From: Thiotrichales bacterium
Lineage (GTDB): Bacteria > Pseudomonadota > Gammaproteobacteria > UWMA-0217
NCBI GenBank assembly: GCA_024763135.1
Contig: JANTGD010000061.1
Location: forward strand, 1 to 12,859
DNA length: 12,859 nucleotides
Direction: 5' to 3'
Part shown: positions 5,416 through 11,918 of the stretch, piece by piece
Layout: each line of letters begins with the position of its first letter
Numbering within the stretch: the stretch's first letter is position 1
Notes under the pieces: model-generated
Databases searched by the model: none
Seen by the model: the letters and a program-made list of their open reading frames with translations, nothing else
Told to the model about the DNA's origin: nothing
Position numbers and translations under genes: made by a program

Positions 5416-6672
5416 ATGGCGACAGAGCATTTTGAAACCCCGATGCTGGATGAGCTGGAAAATGGTCCTTGGCCCAGCTTTATTTCTGGATTTAAGCGTC
5501 TGAGAGACGAGCATCCTGAGGAGCGCATTCGTGAGGTAGCGAATTCTCTGCTGGGGCAGTTGGAGCATTCTTACGAAACCCGTAAGGGTTATTGGAAAGG
5601 CGGGACTGTCTCCGTATTCGGTTATGGTTCAGGAATTATCCCTCGTTTTTCCGAGGTGGGGCACCAGTTTCAGGCGTCGAAAGAGTTTCATACCCTGCGC
5701 GTTCAGCCGCCTGCAGGGAATCACTACACCACTGATATGCTGCGCCAGCTTGGTGATAGTTGGGAAAAGTATGGCTCAGGCTTGGTGACTTTCCATGGTC
5801 AAACCGGAAACATCATGTTCATCGGTACGACAACCGAAAACACGCAACACTTTTTTGATGAAATCAATGAGTACGGTTGGGATCTAGGTGGTGCCGGTCC
5901 ATGCGTCCGTACGGGTATGTCATGTGTTGGTGCGGCCCGCTGCGAACAGTCTTGTGTTGACGAGCAAAAGGCGCATCGATTGCTGCTCAATAATTTCACC
6001 GATGATGTGCATCGTCCCGCTCTGCCTTACAAGTTTAAGTTCAAAGTGTCCGGTTGCGGCAATGATTGCCAAAATGCGATCGAACGTTCCGACTTTGCCA
6101 TCATTGGTACTTGGCGCGACGACATGAAGGTCGACCAGGCAGCTTTTAAAGATTATGTGGCAAGCAAAGGTCGTCAATATCTGATCGACAACGTGGTAAC
6201 ACGCTGCCCTACTAACGCATTGTCCATCAACGACGATGACACGCTGGCGGTTGATAACCGGAACTGCGTGCGTTGCATGCACTGCTTGAATGTGCTGCCC
6301 AAGGCGCTTTCTCCAGGTGATGATAAGGGTGTCACAATCTGTATTGGTGGTAAGCGAACCCTGAAAATCGGTGATTTAATGGGTACCGTTGTAGTGCCAT
6401 TTAAGAAGTTAGAAACCGAAGAAGATTGGGAAAGCCTGGTCGAGATGGCTGAAGAAATTATCGATTTCTGGGCCGAGAATGGGCTTGAGCATGAGCGCTG
6501 CGGTGAGATGATCGAGCGGATTGGCTTGGTGAATTTCCTTGAAGGGATTGGTGTGGATGTTGATCCTAATATGGTTAATAACCCGCGTCAGAGTTCCTAT
6601 GTCCGAATGGATGATTGGGACGCTGAAGCCGAGAAATGGTTCGAGCGGAAAGCCGAAGAAGCTGCGGGCTAA
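5416..6672 (+). CDS. dsrA: Reverse-type dissimilatory sulfite reductase, alpha subunit
   Basis: DsrA forms the alpha2beta2 siroheme enzyme with DsrB that in sulfur oxidisers converts DsrC-bound or reduced sulfur to sulfite in the cytoplasm. With the start at 5416 the protein has 418 residues, the usual size. The siroheme-[4Fe-4S] ligands are seen as C170-x5-C176 (CVGAARC) and C214-x3-C218 (CGNDC). A ferredoxin insert has C284, C287 and C290 (NCVRCMHC), with C264 (RCPTNAL) upstream. TPMLDELENGPWPSFISGFKRL is typical of rDsrA N-termini. An ATG 14 codons upstream (5374) is in frame. I prefer 5416 because AGAGGAGA lies six bases before it and the N-terminus then matches the family. It is the first gene of the operon. 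The following gap to dsrB is unusually long, 102 bp. Confidence 0.97.
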   Translation: MATEHFETPMLDELENGPWPSFISGFKRLRDEHPEERIREVANSLLGQLEHSYETRKGYWKGGTVSVFGYGSGIIPRFSEVGHQFQASKEFHTLRVQPPAGNHYTTDMLRQLGDSWEKYGSGLVTFHGQTGNIMFIGTTTENTQHFFDEINEYGWDLGGAGPCVRTGMSCVGAARCEQSCVDEQKAHRLLLNNFTDDVHRPALPYKFKFKVSGCGNDCQNAIERSDFAIIGTWRDDMKVDQAAFKDYVASKGRQYLIDNVVTRCPTNALSINDDDTLAVDNRNCVRCMHCLNVLPKALSPGDDKGVTICIGGKRTLKIGDLMGTVVVPFKKLETEEDWESLVEMAEEIIDFWAENGLEHERCGEMIERIGLVNFLEGIGVDVDPNMVNNPRQSSYVRMDDWDAEAEKWFERKAEEAAG

Positions 6673-6700
6673 ACCTTGCCACGTTCAACGCACCTATAAC

Positions 6701-6730
6701 TTTGCTGCGTCGTTAAGCTGACGCAGCAAA
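6701..6730 (+). promoter_or_regulatory. Perfect 11-bp intercistronic hairpin between dsrA and dsrB
   Basis: TTTGCTGCGTC (6701-6711) and GACGCAGCAAA (6720-6730) are exactly complementary around an 8-base loop. No T-run follows directly, so it looks like an mRNA-stabilising or processing hairpin rather than a terminator. It ends 44 bases before the dsrB start. Confidence 0.6.
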
Positions 6731-6774
6731 TGAAACTTTAATTATTGTCGAGTAAAACTAATTGGGAGATGGCT

Positions 6775-7854
6775 ATGTCAGAGGCAGCTGCACCTCGCCC
6801 ACCTACTGAATCAGGGTGTCCAGACGCATTCCAATACATGCATCCGGCCCTGCGTCGTAACTACGGAAACTGGGCGTATCACGAAGATCCTCAGCCCGGC
6901 GTTTTGAAGCACGTCAGTAAGTCGGGTGATGAGGTTTACACTATCAAAGTGGGTACCCAGCGTATTTTAGATGTTTTTACGTTGCGCAAGCTTTGTGATA
7001 TCGGAGATCAATTTGCGGATGGGTATATTCGCTTCACGTTACGTTCGAACGTTGAGTACATTGTAGATGATGAGTCCAAAGTTCAGCCATTAATCGATGC
7101 GATAACCGAAGCCGGTTTCGTCGTAGGTGGTACGCGTAACTCCGTAACAACCCTATCACATACGCAGGGATGGCTGCATTGTGATATTCCCGGAACTGAT
7201 GCATCAGGCGTGGTAAAGGCTATGATGGATGAGCTCATCGATGAGTTTAAGTCCTGGAATATGCCTAACCGAGTCCATATAACGACCTCCTGCTGTCAGA
7301 TCAACTGCGGTGGTCAGGGCGATATTGCAATTAATGTGCAGCATACTAAGCCGCCAAAAATTAATCACGACTTGGTGTCAAACGTTTGTGAACGTCCGTC
7401 AGTGGTTGCGCGCTGCCCTGTCGCTGCAATACGCCCAGCACAAGTAAATGGCAAGCCTTCGCTGGAAGTCGACGAGCGTAAGTGCATCTGCTGCGGTGCC
7501 TGTTATCCGCCATGCCCGCCAATGCAAATTAATGATGCTGAGCATACTAAGTTGGCAATCTGGGTTGGAGGGAATCACTCAAATGCCCGTGGTAAGCCGA
7601 CTTTCCAAAAGTTAGTCGCTTCAGGTGTGCCAAACAACCCACCTAGATGGCCGGAAGCAACAGCAATTGTGAAAAAGATCCTCAAGGTCTACAAGGAAGA
7701 TGCACAAGACTGGGAACGTATTAATGACTGGATCGAGCGCATTGGTTGGACGAGATTTTTCGAGCTGACCGGTCTGCCTTTCACTAAATTCCATATCGAT
7801 AACTGGCGGGGCGCACGTAACAGCTTAAACGCGTCTGCACACATCCGCTTCTAA
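6775..7854 (+). CDS. dsrB: Reverse-type dissimilatory sulfite reductase, beta subunit
   Basis: DsrB completes the DsrAB heterotetramer. The protein has 359 residues from the ATG at 6775, which has GGGAG six bases upstream. In-frame TTG (6745) and ATG (6769) codons are poorer starts. SCCQINCGGQGDI (about residues 172-184) carries the siroheme-proximal cysteines. KCICCGACYPPCPP contains the ferredoxin motif C-x2-C-x2-C-x3-C. MHPALRRNYGNWAYHE near the N-terminus and the C-terminal WIERIGWTRFFELTGLPFTKFHIDNWR are hallmark DsrB segments. It follows dsrA after a 102-bp spacer that holds a perfect hairpin. dsrE starts 34 bp downstream. Confidence 0.97.
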   Translation: MSEAAAPRPPTESGCPDAFQYMHPALRRNYGNWAYHEDPQPGVLKHVSKSGDEVYTIKVGTQRILDVFTLRKLCDIGDQFADGYIRFTLRSNVEYIVDDESKVQPLIDAITEAGFVVGGTRNSVTTLSHTQGWLHCDIPGTDASGVVKAMMDELIDEFKSWNMPNRVHITTSCCQINCGGQGDIAINVQHTKPPKINHDLVSNVCERPSVVARCPVAAIRPAQVNGKPSLEVDERKCICCGACYPPCPPMQINDAEHTKLAIWVGGNHSNARGKPTFQKLVASGVPNNPPRWPEATAIVKKILKVYKEDAQDWERINDWIERIGWTRFFELTGLPFTKFHIDNWRGARNSLNASAHIRF

Positions 7855-7888
7855 CGGCGGTGGTTTTAAGCGATAAGGGACGACGTAA

Positions 7889-8281
7889 ATGAAATTTACG
7901 ATATTAATTAATGAAGGGCCTTATCAGCACCAGTCTTCAGATTCCGCTCTGCACTTTGTGCAGGCGGCGCTGGAGAAGGGGCATGAGATCTTTCGCGTAT
8001 TCTTTTATCACGATGGTGTTAACAACGGTACGCGCCTTGCTGTGCCTCCTCAGGATGATCGTAATTTACCCAAGGAGTGGTCTGCGCTCGCTGAGGCACA
8101 TGGCTTGGATCTAGTAATCTGTATCGCTGCGGCGCAACGCCGGGGTGTTATGGATGCAGATGAGGCGAAACGCCAGGGTTTGGATGCTGACAATATTGCA
8201 CCAGGGTTTCGTATTTCGGGTCTCGGACAGCTGATTGAGGGTGGCATTCAATCTGATCGGCTAGTCGTTTTTGGTGATTAA
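7889..8281 (+). CDS. dsrE: DsrE, sulfur-accepting subunit of the DsrEFH complex
   Basis: DsrE is 130 residues long. LVICIAAAQRRGV contains Cys78, the same number as the persulfide cysteine of A. vinosum DsrE. DsrEFH is a cytoplasmic hexamer related to TusBCD; it takes sulfane sulfur from rhodanese/TusA-type donors and passes it to DsrC. Its presence marks the operon as sulfur-oxidising. GDNPs are absent; the fold segments KFTILINEGPY, FRVFFYHDGV and RISGLGQLIEGGIQSDRLVVFGD are typical. AAGGGA before the ATG is the likely ribosome binding site. dsrF begins 12 bp after its stop codon. Confidence 0.95.
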   Translation: MKFTILINEGPYQHQSSDSALHFVQAALEKGHEIFRVFFYHDGVNNGTRLAVPPQDDRNLPKEWSALAEAHGLDLVICIAAAQRRGVMDADEAKRQGLDADNIAPGFRISGLGQLIEGGIQSDRLVVFGD

Positions 8282-8293
8282 GAGAGGGTTTTT

Positions 8294-8701
8294 ATGTCTG
8301 AGGTAAAAAAATTCCTTTATGTAAACAGAAAAGCCCCGTACGGCTCGATTTACGCGCTTGAATCACTCGAAGTGGTGTTGATCGGAGCAGCGTTCGATCA
8401 GGATGTCACCCTCGCTTTTCTCGATGATGGCGTCTATCAACTTGTCAAGGGCAAGAATACCGAGGCGATTGGGATGAAAAATTTTTCACCCACTTATTCT
8501 GCGTTGGGAGACTACGACGTCACTAAAATCTACGTGGAAAAGGAATCACTGGAAGCGCGCGGTTTGACTCTGGGCGACTTGATGGATTTGAAATACGAGG
8601 ATGAGGATGACGATTGGGCCGAGAAAGATTCGATCCGTGTGGTGAGTGCATCCGAAATGGCCGATATCATGGATACCCAAGATATCGTATTAAGTTTCTG
8701 A
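8294..8701 (+). CDS. dsrF: DsrF, subunit of the DsrEFH sulfurtransferase
   Basis: DsrF has 135 residues and opens with KKFLYVNRKAPYGSIYALESLEVVL, characteristic of the family. IGMKNFSPTYSALGDYDV and YVEKESLEARGL are further DsrF segments. The protein contains no cysteine at all, so it cannot itself carry a persulfide; position 39, within DQDVTLAFLDDGVYQL, is Thr. This fits a structural role, as for TusC, with transfer through DsrE and DsrH. An acidic stretch (EDEDDDWAEKD) lies near residue 101. GAGAGGG precedes the start. It is packed tightly between dsrE and dsrH, with gaps of 12 and 11 bp. Confidence 0.95.
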   Translation: MSEVKKFLYVNRKAPYGSIYALESLEVVLIGAAFDQDVTLAFLDDGVYQLVKGKNTEAIGMKNFSPTYSALGDYDVTKIYVEKESLEARGLTLGDLMDLKYEDEDDDWAEKDSIRVVSASEMADIMDTQDIVLSF

Positions 8702-8712
8702 GGGCTCAATAA

Positions 8713-9021
8713 ATGGCGATGCTGCATATAGTAAATAAATCCCCTTTCGAGCGGAATTCTTTGGAATCTTGCTTGCTACATGCCAAGCCGGGAGCCACGG
8801 TCTTGTTAATCGAGGACGCGGTAGTCGGTGCTGCCCAAGGTACGGTGTTGAGCGACAGAATACAGAAGGCGCTTGAATCTGTGAAGCTTGCGGTACTGGG
8901 TGCTGATCTCGAAGCCAGAGGAATCGCGCAAGAAAAACTTGTCGATGGCGTCAACGTGGTTGATTACGCCGGCTTTGTGGACCTGGTTACGGGTCACGAT
9001 AACAATCAGTCTTGGCTGTGA
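8713..9021 (+). CDS. dsrH: DsrH, subunit of the DsrEFH sulfurtransferase
   Basis: DsrH has 102 residues. MLHIVNKSPFERNSLESCLLHAKPGATVLLIEDAV is the TusB/DsrH N-terminal pattern and holds Cys20, the conserved position in DsrH. The remainder alternates beta and alpha elements and ends with VDLVTGHDNNQSWL, where the terminal SW(L) is usual for the family. It completes the DsrEFH complex. The gene starts 11 bp after dsrF and ends 44 bp before dsrC. Confidence 0.95.
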   Translation: MAMLHIVNKSPFERNSLESCLLHAKPGATVLLIEDAVVGAAQGTVLSDRIQKALESVKLAVLGADLEARGIAQEKLVDGVNVVDYAGFVDLVTGHDNNQSWL

Positions 9022-9065
9022 AGCTGCAAATCTACAACTCATTTTAAACTGAGGAATCTTGAAAA

Positions 9066-9398
9066 ATGGCAATCGAAGTTAATGGTAAAACCTACGAAAC
9101 GGACGAAGAAGGCTATCTCGCAAATTTGAACGAGTGGGATGAGGACGTGGCAAAAGCTATGGCCGAGGCTGACGGCGCTGAGTTGACCGATGCTCACTGG
9201 GAAGTTATTAACTTTCTGCGTGAATATTATGATGAATATCAAATTGCTCCTGCGGTCAGAGTTTTAACCAAGGCCATTGGCAAAAAACTCGGTAAGGAAA
9301 AAGGCAACAGCAAGTATCTTTATGAACTGTTCCCCTATGGTCCTGCCAAACAGGCTTGTAAGTACGCGGGTCTGCCTAAGCCTACCGGTTGCGTTTAA
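9066..9398 (+). CDS. dsrC: DsrC, sulfur carrier protein and DsrAB partner
   Basis: DsrC has 110 residues. The flexible C-terminal arm KQACKYAGLPKPTGCV has both redox cysteines, Cys98 and the penultimate Cys109, ten residues apart as in active DsrC. The penultimate one enters the DsrAB siroheme site. MAIEVNGKTYETDEEGYLANLNEWDEDVAKAMA is the standard N-terminus, and the insert GKKLGKEKGNSKYLYELFPYG separates it from the tRNA-modifying homologue TusE. DsrC receives sulfur from DsrEFH and is oxidised by DsrAB; the trisulfide is later handled by DsrMK-type proteins. GAGGA before the start is the ribosome binding site. A terminator-like hairpin follows the gene. Confidence 0.97.
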   Translation: MAIEVNGKTYETDEEGYLANLNEWDEDVAKAMAEADGAELTDAHWEVINFLREYYDEYQIAPAVRVLTKAIGKKLGKEKGNSKYLYELFPYGPAKQACKYAGLPKPTGCV

Positions 9399-9412
9399 AC
9401 CCTAACCAGCCC

Positions 9413-9456
9413 GGAAGGCGGACTTTTTTGTATCCGCCTTCCATTCAAATTTTTTC
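9413..9456 (+). terminator. Terminator-like hairpin between dsrC and dsrM
   Basis: GGAAGGCGGA (9413-9422) and TCCGCCTTCC (9433-9442) form a perfect GC-rich 10-bp stem with a 10-base loop containing six T. After six bases (ATTCAA) a run of six T follows (about 9450-9455). The T-run starts later than in a strong intrinsic terminator, so partial termination is the better guess. It would leave more dsrABEFHC message than dsrMKL message. Confidence 0.6.
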
Positions 9457-9460
9457 TAGC

Positions 9461-9480
9461 CTTTCGGAGTACCGAGAAAG
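9461..9480 (+). promoter_or_regulatory. Small hairpin covering the dsrM ribosome binding site
   Basis: CTTTC+GG (9461-9467) can pair with CC (9472-9473) and GAAAG (9476-9480), leaving a two-base bulge and the loop AGTA. It takes in most of the GGAG (9466-9469) and reaches up to the ATG at 9481. It may lower translation of dsrM. The stem is short and could be chance. Confidence 0.25.
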
Positions 9481-10218
9481 ATGTCGGTTCTGAGTGTCTT
9501 CTTTGTATTTTTATACTATGTGGCGACCGCTATTCTGTTTGTCGGCCTTGGTTATAGGATTTGGGTGTATTTCAAGACGCCCGCGCCATTGAAGATCCCA
9601 ACTACTCCGGCGCCAACAACTGTTGGGGGCGTTGTCTTGCGAATGACGCGCGAGGTGACACTGTTTGAGAGTTTATTCAAGTCTAACAAATGGATTTGGT
9701 TGTTTGGCTGGCTCTTTCATTTCGGCTTGCTGTTAGTTCTTCTTAGACACCTTAGATACGTGACAGAGCCTGTATGGTGGTGGGTCACCATGCTTCAGCC
9801 ATTCGGAAAATATGCTTCATTTGCGATGGTTTTGGGTTTGCTTGGATTGTTGGCACGACGGATCGTCGTCGATCGCGTCCGATATATCTCTTCGCCTTCG
9901 GATTTCCTAATGTTACTTTTGCTGCTCGGCATCGGGCTGAGTGGGATGCTGATGACATTTGCAAGCAAAGCCGACATTGTGAGTTTAAAAGAATTTTTAT
10001 TTGGGATGATGAGTTTCGACTTACAACCCTTCCCAGGTCAACCTGTGTTGGTGATACACATGCTACTGGTTGCGCTACTGATGATTGTGTTCCCGTTTAG
10101 TAAATTATTGCATGCACCTGGCGTATTTTTTAGTCCCACACGCAATCAAGTCGACAATCCTCGTGAGAAACGACATGTCGCCTCCTGGGCTGCCAAGCTG
10201 GAATCTGGTAAGCGGTAG
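9481..10218 (+). CDS. dsrM: DsrM, heme b membrane subunit of the DsrMKJOP complex
   Basis: This 245-residue protein resembles the NarI-type cytochrome b family. Hydrophobic segments lie at about residues 3-30, 71-94, 108-128, 142-160 and 188-208. Candidate heme-ligating histidines are His80 and His90 in the second segment and His193 and His211 around the fifth. The C-terminus (about 212-245) is polar and probably cytoplasmic, where it meets DsrK. The complex exchanges electrons between the quinone pool and DsrC. The size is like the short DsrM of sulfur oxidisers. It starts with ATG after GGAG, 82 bp downstream of dsrC. dsrK follows after 107 bp; a small hairpin CCTAC/GTAGG (10223-10235) sits right after the stop. 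Confidence 0.93.
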   Translation: MSVLSVFFVFLYYVATAILFVGLGYRIWVYFKTPAPLKIPTTPAPTTVGGVVLRMTREVTLFESLFKSNKWIWLFGWLFHFGLLLVLLRHLRYVTEPVWWWVTMLQPFGKYASFAMVLGLLGLLARRIVVDRVRYISSPSDFLMLLLLLGIGLSGMLMTFASKADIVSLKEFLFGMMSFDLQPFPGQPVLVIHMLLVALLMIVFPFSKLLHAPGVFFSPTRNQVDNPREKRHVASWAAKLESGKR

Positions 10219-10325
10219 TATCCCTACGCGGTAGGACGTGTTGATGCAGCGATTCTGTTCGTTGGGTGTTTTGGGAATTTTTAAATGTATTTCGGGCTTA
10301 AAGGCAAAGCTTTGAGGAAACTATA

Positions 10326-11846
10326 GTGGCTGATTTTGATGTACCAAAGATAAAAGAGGATATCATTGTCCCCAAAATCCATCCCGGGATTATGGAGCAA
10401 AGTGGCCCTTTTGTCGCAAAACCTGAACATCAAAAAGACCTTGGCTACCCAGAAAAGCTCCTGGACAACTGGCAGGAAGCGGCTATCGAGAAAATGGGTG
10501 AGTTACTGAAGAAGTATCGCTCGCTCAAGGTATTCATGGATTCCTGTGTAAAGTGTGGTGCTTGTACAGATAAGTGCCATTATTATTTGGGAACGAGTGA
10601 CCCCAAAAACATGCCAGTTGCTCGTCAAGACCTTTTCCGAAAGGTTTATCGGCGCTATTTCACGCTCGCAGGAAAATATTTTCCAAAATTAGTCGGTGCC
10701 GTGGATCTGACAGAAGATGTTTTAGATGACTGGTACAACTATTACCATCAATGTTCAGAATGTCGGCGCTGCTCTGTGTACTGTCCCTATGGAATCGATA
10801 CAGCAGAAGTCACGATGGCTGCGCGAGAAGTAATGGCATCCGTGGGAAAGGGGCAGAAATACAGCAACGAAATTATCGGCAAGGTCTACAAAATTGGAAA
10901 CAACCTTGGCTTACCCGAGCCAGCGCTTATAGATACGCTGGAAGGGTTGGAAGAAGAGGTGTTCGAGGATACCGAGGTCGAGGTTAAATACCCTGTGGAT
11001 AAAAAAGGGGTGGAAGTATTATTAATTACACCATCGGCCGATTTTTTCGCGGAGCCGCATGTAGATGGTTTAATCGGTTACGGTAAAGTTTTTCATCAAG
11101 CTGGTATTAGCTGGACGCTAAGCTCGAAAGCCTCAGAGGCTGCTAATTTTGGTTTGTTTATCGGCAGTTACGAGAACATGCGAAGAATCGCATTAAGGAT
11201 CCGTGAGGCTGCCATTGAGCTGGGTGTTAAACGAATTATTTTCGGCGAATGTGGTCATGCATGGCGCGTGGCATACAGTTTCTTAAATACATTAGCCGGA
11301 CCATGGGATTTTTTGGATCAACGCTATCCGATACCACAGCACATTATCGAGTTTACATATGACTTGATACAAAAGGATAAGCTCAAGCTGGATCCCAGTG
11401 AAAACGATCACATGACACTTACGTTTCACGATTCATGTAACGTGGCACGGGGCTCACGCATGGGAGATAAGCCAGGAGGCCAGTTTGAGCTGCCGCGGGC
11501 TGTTATCAAGGCCGTGTGTAACAACTATGTGGATATGCGACCCGATACCATCGGGGAGGGTACTTACTGTTGCGGTGGCGGTGGTGGTTTACTCACCGAC
11601 GATCTTATGGAGGTCCGCGTTAAAGGCGCACTCCCGCGCATGACCGCATTGGGCCAAGCAGTCGAGGAGATGGGCGTGACCCATATGGCGGCTATTTGTG
11701 CCATTTGTAAGAGCCAGTTTAGTAAGGTTCTACCTTATTATGGGTTTACGATGGATCAAATTGTCAGCGTACATCAGCTTGTCAGTAATGCGATTCTGCT
11801 CGAACCCGGACAGAAGAACGAGCCGGGCTCGAACTCGGATGACTAG
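10326..11846 (+). CDS. dsrK: DsrK, iron-sulfur catalytic subunit of DsrMKJOP (HdrD-like)
   Basis: DsrK has 506 residues and starts with GTG, supported by GAGGAAA seven bases upstream. Two ferredoxin-type cluster motifs are seen: C74, C77, C80, C84 (CVKCGACTDKC) and C143, C146, C149, C153 (CSECRRCSVYC). The C-terminal half has the CCG-type motif of heterodisulfide-reductase-like enzymes: C371, C415-C416-G and C458-x2-C461, plus Cys309 in GECGH. This builds the special [4Fe-4S] site that acts on the DsrC disulfide or trisulfide. No membrane segment or signal peptide is present; it is held at the cytoplasmic side by DsrM. The last codons carry an 8-of-9-bp inverted repeat (11801-11809, 11823-11831). 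dsrL starts 72 bp downstream. Confidence 0.96.
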   Translation: MADFDVPKIKEDIIVPKIHPGIMEQSGPFVAKPEHQKDLGYPEKLLDNWQEAAIEKMGELLKKYRSLKVFMDSCVKCGACTDKCHYYLGTSDPKNMPVARQDLFRKVYRRYFTLAGKYFPKLVGAVDLTEDVLDDWYNYYHQCSECRRCSVYCPYGIDTAEVTMAAREVMASVGKGQKYSNEIIGKVYKIGNNLGLPEPALIDTLEGLEEEVFEDTEVEVKYPVDKKGVEVLLITPSADFFAEPHVDGLIGYGKVFHQAGISWTLSSKASEAANFGLFIGSYENMRRIALRIREAAIELGVKRIIFGECGHAWRVAYSFLNTLAGPWDFLDQRYPIPQHIIEFTYDLIQKDKLKLDPSENDHMTLTFHDSCNVARGSRMGDKPGGQFELPRAVIKAVCNNYVDMRPDTIGEGTYCCGGGGGLLTDDLMEVRVKGALPRMTALGQAVEEMGVTHMAAICAICKSQFSKVLPYYGFTMDQIVSVHQLVSNAILLEPGQKNEPGSNSDD

Positions 11847-11918
11847 TCCGACGATGATTTAAATTTAGAGATATTTCTCGATTAACCTTTCTTGTATTTG
11901 AAAAGCAGGGGAACAAAA

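Noticed and set aside
6745..6774. TTG start of dsrB giving ten extra residues
   Set aside because: GGGAG is placed correctly for the ATG at 6775, and the extension does not look like DsrB.
11801..11831. Inverted repeat at the end of dsrK as a terminator
   Set aside because: It lies within the coding sequence, has one mismatch and no T-run, and dsrL follows in the same direction.
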